Assembly (NCBI GenBank): GCA_905221605.1
Contig: CAJNDS010001635.1
Location: 374,001 to 438,000 of the forward strand
Reading direction: 5' to 3'
Length of the DNA: 64,000 bases
Source of the DNA: Symbiodinium natans
Lineage: Eukaryota; Sar; Dinophyceae; Suessiales; Symbiodiniaceae
Shown here one piece after another: positions 10,773 to 20,297 of this stretch. A program made the position numbers and the translations under genes. The notes below the pieces were generated by a model. It saw nothing but the letters and a program-made list of their open reading frames with translations. It did no database searches and was not told where the DNA came from. Positions within the stretch are counted from its first letter, which is position 1. Each line of letters opens with the position of its first letter.

Positions 10773-11661
10773 GTGTAAGGGCGGGTGGGAAGCTTAGAGG
10801 GGCTCAAGGTTATCGGATATACCTGGGTGGCCCTCTATAAGGGTACGCAGCAGGGACCAGGTAAGGCCGCATGCTTCGAGTTCATTTCGGGTTGCCTTGC
10901 AGCTTCAGTTTAGGTTCCCCGAATGCAGGCAGGTCACAACACATGCTACTCGTACAGAACAGCACCCGTTGATGAAGACAGAGGAAACCCTGAACCCTAA
11001 ACCCTAAACTCTAAACCGAGGTGTGTTTAAGAAGGCCAACTCTTGTTTCCCCTGGCTAAGGATGCAACATGCAGTATTGGGGCTTGTAGACGACTAGGGA
11101 TATGGTGGTTTCGGAATTTGGGGTACCTTATTATTGTAAGGGAGTCCTACTTTGTCCTACTGTTTGGGGTCTATTTTGGGGGTCCCGCTTCAAACGAGCT
11201 GTGCTGCTGCAGTCTTGGTGCGCGATGCACGAGTCCCTCACGCGCACACACCTTTCTCTGCGCATGATGGCGCGTTGCGGGCAAATCTCTGCGCCTCCCT
11301 CAGGGTCATAATTTGGAGAACCAACCATGATAGTACAGCCTTCATGTTACACCATGAAGAAACCACGTCGATGTGCCTGCGATAGGGTAGGTGGGCGGAG
11401 GGGCGGAGTCCCCAACTTACCCAAGACATACTGTAGCTATGCAGCTGCCTGATCAAGAACCTTGAAACGTCGACGCCCACAAGATCCTAAGCTGAAATTC
11501 TACATCCTTCTGCATCCTTGTACCCGTCCCTTCAGACCCTCAGAAATCAAGATGCATGAATACCTTTCATGTCATTTTCCCTGATCAAGTCTCGTAAGAG
11601 ACGTGTGGTTAGTCTGGGCACGTTCGGATCCGGCGCCCAAATGCAACATTAACAAAAACTA

Positions 11662-11742
11662 CTAGGAATTATTTATTCATTTTTATAAACCCAAGAGGAT
11701 AGTGAAAATATGATGTTCATTAAGGTTCTAAGGGGAGCATGG
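11662..11742. mobile_element. Inverted-repeat element, family D copy 2
   Basis: Runs CTAGGAATTATTTATT to CTAAGGGGAGCATGG with ACTA at 11658-11661 and 11743-11746. The body matches the other D copies (ACCCAAGAGGATAGTGAAAA). Confidence 0.75.
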
Positions 11743-11746
11743 ACTA

Positions 11747-11837
11747 AGGCGGGATTCACTCACTTCGCCTGGCGTCTGCCGCTGGTCTCAAGTTTGAGAG
11801 GCAGAGCACCTACACGGAGAGCAATCTTGTTAGATTG
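11747..11837 (+). CDS. Exon-like segment between elements D and C
   Basis: After CTAAG| the + frame encodes ASAAGLKFERQSTYTESNLV followed by RLL, ending where a family C element starts. Both borders of this short segment are therefore mobile elements. After the C element, coding-like sequence resumes at about 11985-12075 (VMRRILRGCWSVRDEPARVI), though another frame is open there too. Confidence 0.4.
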
Positions 11838-11977
11838 CTAGGCTACTTTATATTTTCTCTTATTGGGTTTAGGGTTTAGGGTTTAGGGTTTAGGGTTTAG
11901 GGTTTAGGGTTTAGGGATTGGGCTTAAGAGGATCATAGTTAGGGATATTTTTCAAAGGGTTTTAGGGGCCATCCTGG
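11838..11977. mobile_element. Inverted-repeat element, family C copy 1 (with array inside)
   Basis: Starts CTAGGCTAC and ends GGGGCCATCCTGG, flanked by ATTG on both sides. The interior TCTTATTGGGTTTA..TTAAGAGGATCAT is the family core, split by a TTTAGGG array. Confidence 0.75.
11862..11926. repeat. TTTAGGG array inserted into element C
   Basis: ATTGGGTTTA (11862-11871) and ATTGGGCTTA (11917-11926) flank six TTTAGGG units. Other C copies have this sequence only once, so the array is an insertion with a 10-bp duplication. Confidence 0.8.
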
Positions 11978-12096
11978 ATTGTGAGGAGTGATGCGGAGAA
12001 TCCTGCGCGGATGCTGGAGTGTACGTGACGAGCCTGCAAGAGTGATCGCACAAAGCGTGCTAGGTTTATTGGTTGAGAGTTCAATACCGAGCAGGT

Positions 12097-12237
12097 AATC
12101 CCCTCCCCCTAAGATTAAACCCCCTACCCCCTGATATTAAATACCCCCCAATATAGTCATATAGTATTATTATAAGTATATAGGGGGCGTTGAATATTAG
12201 GGGGTGGGGGGGGGGTTTATACTAGCGGGAGGGGATT
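12097..12237. mobile_element. Inverted-repeat element, family G copy 1
   Basis: AATCCCCTCCCCCTAAGATT at the left pairs with GCGGGAGGGGATT at the right. Centre is AT-rich with tandem TATAGT/TATTAT. A second copy lies at 16752. Confidence 0.7.
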
Positions 12238-12314
12238 AAAGGCAAGGACCAACGGCATAGTACTGTACCCCCCCCAAGCACGTACAGACAGAATCTCCTT
12301 AAAGTAACCTGACA

Positions 12315-12445
12315 ACGGGACCCCTAAATTTTGGATACTACCAAACTAACCCTCCAACAAAGGGGCGACGACAGGGCCCCTAATTGTACTACCAAACTAA
12401 CCCCAACAAAGGGGCCCCGAATTGTGGGACATGATACTACCAAAG
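12315..12445. repeat. Short tandem repeat of about 55 bp
   Basis: Two and a half units sharing ATACTACCAAACTAACCC and AACAAAGGGGC. Confidence 0.6.
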
Positions 12446-12715
12446 CATCATGTAAAGAGGGTACCGGAAGCCTGTCTTGACTTACTGCCTTTGATCCGCA
12501 TGACTCCTCCGAGGGTCGCGTATCGAAGTCCTAACTGTCGACAGGTTGTGAACAATCCTATTCCCTAAGCCCGAAACCCTAAGGTAAGAAACGGGTCGGT
12601 TGCTCCCTGTTTATGGTCACCCGTTTTATAAGCTATGGCCCGCAGTGCGGTTTTCTCGAGCTCCTGAGTTAAAAGCGACTTCGAATCCCGAAAGCGTCCG
12701 AAATCCTAAGCAGCC

Positions 12716-12776
12716 AAATGAGGATTCCCTTAAAATGCAGACCCCAAGAAGGCACCCCTAAAAACGGAAGCTCCCA
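12716..12776. mobile_element. Family N repeat copy 1
   Basis: AGGATTCCCTTAAAATGCAG then ACCCCAAGAAGGCACCCCTA. Related copies at 17569 and 58813. Confidence 0.5.
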
Positions 12777-12795
12777 AATCAGGCTCATGACCCAG

Positions 12796-12861
12796 ATTTC
12801 GATGGGAAGTGCGGCAGCATATGCTTTGGTTGGCGTCGACGCAGCAGCAGCTCGGCACATG
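12796..12861 (+). CDS. Exon-like segment, unknown protein
   Basis: Exactly 22 codons, phase 0 at both ends, between GACCCAG| and |GTAGGACG. Reads ISMGSAAAYALVGVDAAAAR then HM: alanine-rich and helical. A family N repeat lies just upstream in the presumed intron. Confidence 0.45.
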
Positions 12862-13391
12862 GTAGGACGTGAAAAGCCAGGTACGCCTCACGAGTGGAAC
12901 TAGCTGCAAGAGCTTTCGCGCCGCTGTCACATACAGAAAAAAAACCTAAAGCCCGAAATGCCGAGTGCCTGTACAGTTCACAGCCCATCCTAAACCCTCA
13001 ACCCTGAAGGTACCTGAGATTGGGCTGAGATGGCGATTCGACCTGGTGCCCGCAGTGGGCTGGCAGGCGGCCCGCCATTTATGACCATGAGACATTCATG
13101 AAACGCATGGAAGTGTCGGTTAAGTTGTACTTTTTTCGGGTTTAGGGTTTAGGGTTTCAGAGTGATTCTGCGTGTTGGGAAAGTTTCGGGGTTTACGTCG
13201 GGGTCGCAACGTTCTCATAGTTTCGAGAAGCCTCCAAATATCTGGAGGAAGAGCACCTAGACCGTTCAGGGAAAGAGAGATGGAGCTGTCTTCGTGGCAC
13301 AGGCTGCGCGTTTTCACATGGTAGGTTGTTTGACATAATGACCCCGCCCCCCCTTCCCCCTCCCCCCCCACACGATGTCCTCAAATTGAAG

Positions 13392-13467
13392 ATTTCATCA
13401 GGGAGCATGGTGAAGCAGGGTTCTCCCGCACGTCAATCGCCTGGAAACACTCCATTTGCAGGGCCAG
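13392..13467 (+). CDS. Exon-like segment, unknown protein
   Basis: A pyrimidine-rich tract (13346-13370) precedes TTGAAG|. The frame reads FIREHGEAGFSRTSIAWKHS then IC, ending at GGCCAG|GTAGGG or at a GC donor six bases earlier. With the GC donor it joins in phase 0 to the next candidate segment. Confidence 0.45.
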
Positions 13468-13497
13468 GTAGGGGCCTGCGTTTTAAGATATTGAGTC

Positions 13498-13602
13498 CAT
13501 CATCAAGTTCGACCCTCGAAGCTTCAACCCACAATCCATAATAAAACAACTGGGTTTCTCAATCTTACAGTCTCACCTCTTGACACTGCTCGACACCTAA
13601 AG
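13498..13602 (+). CDS. Possible C-terminal exon
   Basis: After TTGAG| the frame SIIKFDPRSFNPQSIIKQLG continues FSILQSHLLTLLDT to TAA. It joins in phase 0 to the preceding segment if a GC donor is used. Other frames are open for part of this stretch. Confidence 0.35.
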
Positions 13603-13689
13603 GATTCATTCTCGGCCGTCCCTTTTCGGGACGACAACACTCGAAGTCCAGCAGTAGAAACGCGAAAGGGCTGAGACTTGAAACATTGA

Positions 13690-13764
13690 TTGGGATGTTC
13701 CCCCTTATACTAACAGTCCTTAAGAGGGATTATAGTGCCCCCTATAAGAAGGGACATCCCAAAA
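13690..13764. mobile_element. Inverted-repeat element, family B copy 2
   Basis: Compact copy: TTGGGATGTTCCCCCTTATA to GGGACATCCCAA, with ATTGA at 13685-13689 and 13765-13769. Confidence 0.8.
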
Positions 13765-13829
13765 ATTGAGCATACTCTATCTTTGCCACGCACCTGGTTG
13801 GGCATAGGGTGTTGATTTGTTTTTCGTAG

Positions 13830-13877
13830 CCCTTGGCTCGCCGACTCGTACTCTGCGTACAAAGATTGGGCCGCCGG
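13830..13877 (+). CDS. Small exon-like segment
   Basis: TTTTTCGTAG| to GCCGG|GTTAGTG; encodes PWLADSYSAYKDWAA. It may belong to the gene that follows, but the phase does not fit the next exon directly. Confidence 0.35.
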
Positions 13878-14020
13878 GTTAGTGTTTAGGGTTTAGGTTC
13901 GGACTTCTTGTTGGGAACGCGTGACTGAGGGCCAGCATCGTTGCCGAAGACTGCAAACCTGAAAATCTTCATCCTTGCCCTAAACCCTGAACCCTAAACC
14001 CTAAATTTTCAATTTTGAAG

Positions 14021-14137
14021 GCAAGCAGCGACTGGTGGGTAACTGCCCTTGTGGCCATCCCAGTGACGCTGATCTTCGGGGTCGGAATGGGCATCAGCGC
14101 AACTCAGCTGCCGTGCACACCAAACTGCACTGATTCG
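14021..14137 (+). CDS. Exon 1 of a membrane-protein gene
   Basis: 39 codons, phase 0 at both ends, between TTTTGAAG| and GATTCG|GTTTAGGG. It encodes DWWVTALVAIPVTLIFGVGM and then GISATQLPCTPNCTDS: one clear transmembrane helix followed by a segment with two cysteines and a possible N-glycosylation site (NCT). The intron that follows begins with a telomere-like unit. The true start codon must lie upstream. With 14261-14365 and 14530-14688 it makes a consistent phase-0 gene model. Family unknown. Confidence 0.55.
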
Positions 14138-14260
14138 GTTTAGGGTGTAGGGTTTCGGGTTTAGGGTTTAGGGTTTGGGGAGGTTGCTTCCCATATGCAA
14201 CTACGAGTTCCGCAACCACAAATTTGCAGGTCTTCTGCTTGTCCTCCATGTGCAATGCAG

Positions 14261-14365
14261 GTCATCGCCAGTCTGCGGAAGCGCACGCTGGACAAGCTCA
14301 ATGTCCAGAATTTTCGTTTCGATGTTCTTTCCAAAGCAGTTTCCGCCTCAGTTGCAGCTCGGCAG
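14261..14365 (+). CDS. Exon 2 of the membrane-protein gene
   Basis: 35 codons, phase 0 at both ends, from AATGCAG| to CGGCAG|GTTGGG. Basic and amphipathic: VIASLRKRTLDKLNVQNFRF then DVLSKAVSASVAARQ. Confidence 0.55.
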
Positions 14366-14529
14366 GTTGGGATCTTCTGTCGTTTTGTGCCCTCCGGATC
14401 CCATGCCCCCTCCAGTCTAACGCGTTATGTGTTATGTGTGCATGCGTGTACCGTGCGGAGTCCTGTAGAACCACTGTACTGTAGGAGTGGTAGGCTTCGT
14501 TTCTTAGGAAAGGGGGGGGGCGGGTTGAG

Positions 14530-14688
14530 GAAGCTGTTGCAGCTGCAGTTGCGCGATGTGGGTGCCCATCAGTCGTTGCTCACTCCCTGTGCCAGCCTTT
14601 CCCTCACCCAAAGCCGTTCCAAACATCCGCACCTGAAACCCCTCCAAGTCCAGAGCCTGAACCGAAAGCCCTTGAACCATGGCCCTGA
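14530..14688 (+). CDS. C-terminal exon of the membrane-protein gene
   Basis: Acceptor GGTTGAG| then EAVAAAVARCGCPSVVAHSL and a proline-rich tail (SAPETPPSPEPEPKALEPWP) to TGA at 14686. Phase 0 fits exon 2. A different + frame is also open over this stretch, but it lacks a matching phase. Confidence 0.5.
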   Translation, partial: EAVAAAVARCGCPSVVAHSLCQPFPHPKPFQTSAPETPPSPEPEPKALEPWP

Positions 14689-15005
14689 ATCTCAAGGATA
14701 ATGTTTTCAGGGGTTATGGTCGGGCAGGGTCCAGATACAACAAAAAGTTTGGCACTTGCTCAGCATGGCTTGTGCTCCCGCAGAAGAAGCCCTAAGCCCG
14801 ATAAACCCTAAACCCAGCCCTGGTCCGTGAGCCCAACATGGTCAGGGTTCGGGGGCCAGGGATTGTTTGTCCAATCTTGATTGAGGACACACTCCTTCCT
14901 TTTATAAGACCACGGGCCTTTTTAAAGGCTCTTTAAGGCCGAAGCCAGAGATGATGCTGATGATGTTCGGCCAACGCAGAGCCGCGTCCCTAAAGCCCGA
15001 AGCCT

Positions 15006-15165
15006 CATCCCTAAACCCCCAAACCCTAACCCCTAAACCCCTAACCCCTAACCCCTAAACCCCTAAACCCCTAAACCCCTAAACCCCTAAACCCCTAAAC
15101 CCCTAAACCCCTAAACCCCTAAACCCCTAAACCCTAAACCCTAAACCCCTAAACCCTAAACCCTT
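15006..15165. repeat. CCCCTAAA 8-mer array
   Basis: About eighteen units, mostly the 8-mer AAACCCCT with a few 7-mers at the right end. Confidence 0.9.
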
Positions 15166-15172
15166 CCCAAAG

Positions 15173-15261
15173 CAGCCAGGAAGCCTTGGAGAAGTTCCAG
15201 TTTCCCCTGTGCCTGGTCTCGGTGGATGATTTCCTGAAGCCGCTTCTGCAGCAGAATAAGG
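15173..15261 (+). CDS. Exon-like segment between telomere-like arrays
   Basis: After CCAAAG| the frame SQEALEKFQFPLCLVSVDDF continues LKPLLQQNK. It ends at a possible GC donor (AAGG|GCTTAGGG), again in a telomere-like unit. Family unknown. Confidence 0.4.
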
Positions 15262-15727
15262 GCTTAGGGTTTAGGGTTTGGGGTTTGGGGTTAAGGGCCT
15301 GAGTAGGCTTTAGGGCTCAAAAGCCCCGATATCAACCCTAGGGCCCTCGGACTCCACACCCGAAGCATCCTCAAGGCACCAGCCCGAACTAGTCCTGGTA
15401 TACCCCGACATCAGCCCAGAATTCCAGGATTCATGGCTGCTGATTAGACTGTCAGCTCTTCAGTTTCGGTTTTCGGGTTTTTTTGTTTAGGTTTAGGGTT
15501 GAAATAGGGTGTAGGGTACACACATACACAATCTGTGGGCGACCTTGAAGTGAGGCTGCGGCTCAGAAGTCGTCTGCGCACTGTTTTGAAGTCCTGGTCG
15601 TGAGTTTCGTCTTCGGGTCTGTGTGGAAGCCGACAGTTTGTTATGGTGTTGTGGCGTAATCTGGTTGTGAGTTGTGGGGTTCTGCTGCTGCTGTTCGCAG
15701 GTAATTTCTGAAGCCCTTGAGCCATAC

Positions 15728-15920
15728 TGATGGGACTGTTCAGAATTTGTGATGTCTACAGCCAGCCGAAGGCATAGTAGCAGTACTGCAAGTCCATCCG
15801 CGTCAGCGACCTTTAAAGCGAAACACCAGGCAGAGTCAGGCAAGCCCAGAGCACGTTCTTGCCCGGCAGGTGTGGGGCGTACCCTTCGTACGAAGAACTC
15901 CGCAATTTGGGCAAGCACGT
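15728..15920 (-). CDS. Possible minus-strand exon
   Basis: On the minus strand AACCAG| precedes VLAQIAEFFVRRVRPTPAGQ; the frame continues through WCFALKVADADGLAVLLLC to CATCA|GTATGG. The hydrophobic stretch and regular codon use suggest coding, but the + strand is partly open. Family unknown. Confidence 0.4.
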
Positions 15921-15999
15921 CTGGTTGGCCCTTTTGCATGATTTAAGAAACAAGTTCCACCGGAGCGTTTGGGCGTTCTGCAGTATACGGAGACCTTTC

Positions 16000-16740
16000 A
16001 AGGCATAGGGGAGGTTGGCAATGGTAGAACCGCATTTGAAGTGATTTCCCTCGACCAGGCCGTATAAACGCTGTTAGTACATAGCCCTCGAGATGATGCC
16101 GTTTACCCTTCTTAAGGCGCTGTGTTCAAAGTCCATACTGTACGGGTACAGTAACCATGCCATGTTCACATCCCTAGCCGAAGGCCCATGATGTACCAAC
16201 CTGCCAAAAAACACCATGCCGCCCATGGCCCTGGCATGACACAGCCCCTGTCGCACGGAACATACCAAGGGCTGATGCACACATAGCAGGAGCCGAAAAC
16301 AAAATATGGCGCCTTCCGGGACGTTTGCAGGCAGAACTATCGACACGCGTCGCGATGCTCTCAGGACTCGTGCTGGGATGCTATGGGTGGTGACTATGAA
16401 GACTCAGGCGCTGCTTTCTGCTTGCTGGGACGGTTAAGGATCGGTGACAAAAGCAGGGCAAAGGCCGGGCCTCTTGATTCAGAGATTCTGAAGATGGGGC
16501 CGCGAACCCAAAGTTTCATATTGTTACCCCTCAGCGCAGCAACTCCCGAGCCTTCTGTCTTTATTGTCGGAAAAGACAGTTAAGGAGATTAATGGACGTT
16601 TGTACTTCAAGACAAGGGGGGGGGGGCAGTATAAGCAACAATTACACGCATAACATTGACGTGTCATTTCTGTTAGGTCAACGTGTTCCTGCGTTGTCGT
16701 AGTCAACGCAATTGAAAGGAAAACAAATTCCGTCTTCAAC
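16000..16740. other. No firm gene
   Basis: A minus frame (16074-16346) and a + frame (16383-16583) are open but lack clear borders or partners. The + frame contains RLRIGDKSRAKAGPLDSEIL, which looks coding. Confidence 0.3.
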
Positions 16741-16751
16741 GATTGATTACT

Positions 16752-16889
16752 AAACCCCTCCCCCTAAAATTAAACCCCTTCCTACCCCCTAATAAAAAAA
16801 ACCAACATACGAAAATATAGCTATAATGGGGGGGGGTATTTAACAATATATAGGGGGTAGGGGGGGGTTCAATATATGAGGGAGGGGAT
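16752..16889. mobile_element. Inverted-repeat element, family G copy 2
   Basis: AACCCCTCCCCCTAAAATTA at the left against GAGGGAGGGGAT at the right, with TATAGCTATA in the middle. Matches 12097-12237. Confidence 0.7.
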
Positions 16890-17039
16890 GAGTGCAGCAG
16901 CCAAGTTCCACAGTCCACAACTCTCCGACGCAGACTCAGCACGCACGCCCTTACCACCGAGACTCCTGTTTGGACCAAAAAAATACCCTAAATCACAACT
17001 GGCCCACACCCGACTGCGGTGAGTGCAGGTATCCTTCTG

Positions 17040-17156
17040 CTCAGCTACGAGGGAATGTCGGAGGGAACAGATCACCAAGACAGCGAAAGCGCCTTTGACA
17101 AGGACGGTGACGTCTACAAGGCACACGGCAGCTGTTGCTCCAGCTCCTGGTGCATG
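17040..17156 (+). CDS. Exon-like segment with D/E-rich stretch
   Basis: After CTGCTCAG| the frame YEGMSEGTDHQDSESAFDKD continues GDVYKAHGSCCSSSWCM. DKDGDVYKAHGS resembles the start of an EF-hand loop but lacks the final acidic residue. The minus strand is also open. Confidence 0.3.
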
Positions 17157-17353
17157 CAGCACGATTGCTTCTTTGTGGTGCTTTACTGTAACTTTACATC
17201 CTTAGCCTTTTTGGGTTTATTGGGTTTCTTAAGAAGGCAGCTAAAAGTTAAATTTATAGCTACCCTGCTAAGTGCAGCCAAGGCTGATGCCATGATTTGA
17301 AATGCTCATAGCTATGGCTTCTGTATGAGTGTCTATGACCCCCCTCCTCTCAG

Positions 17354-17497
17354 TGCAGCATTGCTCTTGCGCAGGCCATGGTGACTAGCATCAGGGGCTT
17401 GAAGAAGTACGGCCGCATGCCTGCAGTTTATTGTGCACCGGGGGTTGGTCCTCCCCATTTTCCGCAAACTCTTCGAGGCCTTGAGCACCCCAAATGA
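17354..17497 (+). CDS. Probable C-terminal exon, unknown protein
   Basis: A strong acceptor (CCCCCCTCCTCTCAG|) leads into CSIALAQAMVTSIRGLKKYG then RMPAVYCAPGVGPPHF, ending at TGA 17495. 47 residues, phase 0. No family recognised. Confidence 0.5.
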   Translation, partial: CSIALAQAMVTSIRGLKKYGRMPAVYCAPGVGPPHFPQTLRGLEHPK

Positions 17498-17568
17498 AGG
17501 CAGGTCAAGCTCAACAGCATGACCCGAACGACAAACACCTTGCAACACGTAGCAGGCCCCAAACAGCA

Positions 17569-17622
17569 GGATCCCCTTAAGATAAGGACCCCAATATAGG
17601 TACCCCTAATATCGTAAACCCT
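17569..17622. mobile_element. Family N repeat copy 2
   Basis: AGGATCCCCTTAAGATAAGG then ACCCCAATATAGGTACCCCT and AATATCGTAAACCCT. Confidence 0.55.
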
Positions 17623-17629
17623 CATGTCA

Positions 17630-18290
17630 TCGATTGTGGTTCATGAGGACTTTGGGGGAAAGGGGTTTAGGATGCTGGGACAAGCGGCCGGGACTCAAAA
17701 GGGTTTAAGATGACCAGCTAGAGCGCAGGAATGAGGGGGTGCCGTCCGGTGAGCGCACGTATGGTTCGCGAAGAGTGGTTCGGGGTAGTGGAGCTTGAGG
17801 ATAAGAGGGAATGTGCAGAGCCTGACTTCTCTTGGACAATTGCCACAAATCTCTACAACACAGAATCCTCTGTCCGTAGCTTTAACACCTACCCTAAACC
17901 CTAAACACTAAACCCCAGGTCTGAAATTCAACTGGGTCTGGTCTCAGTACAGCTGCATGCCGCAGTGCCGTGGCGACTTTAGAGCTGAGACCGTTCTCCA
18001 TTGAAAGCCCTGCGTGCAGGGTTTGCTGTGGGCTGTGGCTTTCAATCTGAACCCATAGGAGTATTAGTAACGACATGTAGCTACTATGAATTATACGCAT
18101 ACATAGTGTATTATATGTGTAGCACATTAAATGTACGCATTTAACTTAAACAACATATATAGTATGACATGCAACGAAAGCCTGAATGCTCGAGGTGCCG
18201 ACACAGCTATGACTAGCGCTACCAGTAGCCTTTTGTGTCACTTGCATTAAATGTTAGCTGTGCTTGGTCGTTTCCGGCTGTGCGCGACTT
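17630..18290. other. No supported gene; one hairpin
   Basis: ATTGAAAGCC (about 18000-18009) pairs with GGCTTTCAAT (about 18038-18047). Otherwise nothing clear. Confidence 0.4.
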
Positions 18291-18553
18291 AGCGCCTGGT
18301 GAAAGGCAGAACAGCATTCAGCACCAGTGCGCCACCAACTCGATTGCTGGAGCTCGGGCTGTCATCAAGCACAGGTTTCAGGTTTAGGGTTTCTTCAGGA
18401 CGAAGTCAAAAGCACAAGGAGACAGTAGGCAGGTATCAGGTCAGGTCTTCTTTGCACCCCATGCTTCCCCAAGTGCAAGTGGGAGACCAGGGCAAATCTC
18501 CACAGCAGGGATGAAGGGAGCAAGACGTAGGCGAAGGGTATTCTACAAATTGC

Positions 18554-18659
18554 TTAAGAACCCCCCAAAAAATTAAAAGCAATAACAGTCTTCCTTCTTA
18601 AGGGGAATATTTAAGGGGAATATTTCGATCATTTGTTTTTATTCTTTTGGGGTTCTTAG
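18554..18659. mobile_element. Inverted-repeat element, family H
   Basis: TTAAGAACCCCCCAAAAAAT at the left pairs with ATTCTTTTGGGGTTCTTA at the right. The middle has a direct repeat TTAAGGGGAATAT. A weaker relative may start at 38136. Confidence 0.65.
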
Positions 18660-18851
18660 TCAATAGTAGTATTTGGGTCAGGTCTGAAGGCTCGGAGAGA
18701 GCGTGCGCGATCTGCTCACGCGGTAGTTCTGTCAGACGCCTCATGAGCATTTTCAGAACAGTCCTGGTTGCTGGTACGTTGAAATCGGGCTGAAGGCTTG
18801 AAGCTTAGTGTCGCTGGCCCCGTGGTGAGGTAAAGAAAGGTCTCCTGCGTC

Positions 18852-18902
18852 ATTAGGGTTTAGGGTTCAGGGTTTAGGGTTTAGGGTTTAGGGTTTAGGG
18901 CC
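18852..18902. repeat. Telomere-like TTTAGGG array
   Basis: Seven units, one TTCAGGG. Confidence 0.85.
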
Positions 18903-18944
18903 TAGCCTCCAGGTGCTTCTAGAGGTTGTTCAATCGAAACCCAG

Positions 18945-19023
18945 CTCTGCAAAGCACCATTGAGAACGGGTTACAAGATGTTGTGCGCATGGACCCTTCG
19001 TGTGTTGAGGGTTCGCTTCCAGG
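18945..19023 (+). CDS. Exon-like segment, unknown protein
   Basis: AACCCAG| to CCAGG|GTGTGC. The favoured frame is LQSTIENGLQDVVRMDPSCV then EGSLP. A second frame (LCKAPLRTGYKMLCAWTLRV) is also open. Confidence 0.4.
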
Positions 19024-19144
19024 GTGTGCGCGCTTAGGGTTTGGACCGCAAAGGGTTTAGAAGCTTTCCAGCTTTAGGGTTTAGGGTTTAGGGCTTAGGG
19101 CTTAGGGCTTCGGGGTACTAGGGGTACTAGGGGGTACTACGAAG

Positions 19145-19245
19145 TCAGCCTGGGCATGCCAAGATTTTCGCTCGAGGCTACTGCTCCTGCTTCACTGCAA
19201 TGCTCGTGGTGGAGTCCCGCAAAGGCTCTGGGGACTGGGGAAAGG
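19145..19245 (+). CDS. Exon-like segment, unknown protein
   Basis: After ACGAAG| one frame reads QPGHAKIFARGYCSCFTAML then VVESRKGSGDW. The 3' border is unclear (no GT). Other frames are open. Confidence 0.3.
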
Positions 19246-19327
19246 GGGGGTTTGCTGAAGAAGGCCGCACACCCGACCCCAGCCCAAAGCTGCAGAGAGT
19301 GGACCCCGGTTTCAGGGCCTAGGGCCT

Positions 19328-19449
19328 GTACTTGGAGGTTCATGGTACTTATTAACCAATCATATCTGCACTGACAACCCACTTATAAGCCCCTTATGTG
19401 TCCTAATATGGTTAGAATTAGTTATTAAGTACCATGAACCTCCAAGTAG
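19328..19449. mobile_element. Inverted-repeat element, family K
   Basis: TACTTGGAGGTTCATGGTAC at the left is matched by its complement GTACCATGAACCTCCAAGTA at the right, with 26 of 28 end positions pairing. GGGCC occurs close to both ends. Confidence 0.8.
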
Positions 19450-19960
19450 GGCCAGTTATTCCTTTGCAGGCTGAGATTCTGGTGTTAGCAAGGCTTGCTT
19501 GACAGGGATAAGGATTACCCGTCGCTTGCATTTAGTGGTTTGCTCCTGTTCTCTGTTGCACTTGTTAGGGCTTCGGTTTATGGTGCTGATCCGGTTGGTA
19601 GCCTGGATCACTGATTCACACTGGTCCTATCGGAGAAGGGTCGATAAACGATATGAGCCGCAACAAATTCAGGACAGACCCAAAGCCAATGTAGCGTTTA
19701 TGCAGGTAGTTTACTCGAGCATTCGCAGTGCACCTCCCTTTCTCTACTAGGCAGGACCTTGGGATTTCCGGTTTTCCTTGAACCCTCAACCCTGGTCTGC
19801 TTTGGTGGGTGGCCAAACCCCAAGAGACCTTACCTCTCAGCAGTCGCACCGTGGAGTATTTTGCAGCACGGGCCGCAGTCATAGAACCTGCAGCCTGCAA
19901 CCCCAAGCGCCCTTTTGTTTGTTTCTCCAGGATTTCGAAACCCTAAACCACCCTGAGCCC

Positions 19961-19984
19961 AGTCGCTAGACGGGCGGCAAAAAG
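19961..19984 (+). repeat. Telomere-adjacent motif copy
   Basis: GTCGCTAGACGGGCGGCAAA, 20 bp after a CCCTAAA unit. Confidence 0.5.
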
Positions 19985-20095
19985 AGAGACCAAAAGACCT
20001 ACACCCCAATGCCAAAACTCTTGCACCCGAAATACTCTCCTCCCTAAACCCTAGCCCTAAACCCTAAACCCTAAACCCCACCTGCGGCAATTGAG

Positions 20096-20197
20096 GTGCC
20101 GAGCAGCACACATTTTCCAGCTCCTTCGCCTCATGGAGTCGGTTGGAACGAGTCCTGGTCAGAGTATTGGAGGGGTGTTTCGTGGAAGGCTTCTGGA
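20096..20197 (+). CDS. Exon before element C copy 2
   Basis: 34 codons in phase 0 from AATTGAG| to TCTGGA|GTTCTAG. Reads VPSSTHFPAPSPHGVGWNES then WSEYWRGVSWKASG. A CCCTAAA array lies just upstream. The next 100 bp are a family C element, after which the frame continues. Family unknown. Confidence 0.55.
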
Positions 20198-20200
20198 GTT

Positions 20201-20297
20201 CTAGTTAGGCCCTTGTGATATTTTAGATGTTTCTCTTATTGGGTTTAAGAGGATCATATTTGGGAATATGTTTAAAAAATTGAGGGGCCATCCTTAG
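20201..20297. mobile_element. Inverted-repeat element, family C copy 2
   Basis: CTAGTTAGGCCC to GGGGCCATCCTTAG with the family core TCTTATTGGGTTTAAGAGGA. AGTT occurs at 20197-20200 and overlaps the right end (20296-20299). Confidence 0.8.
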
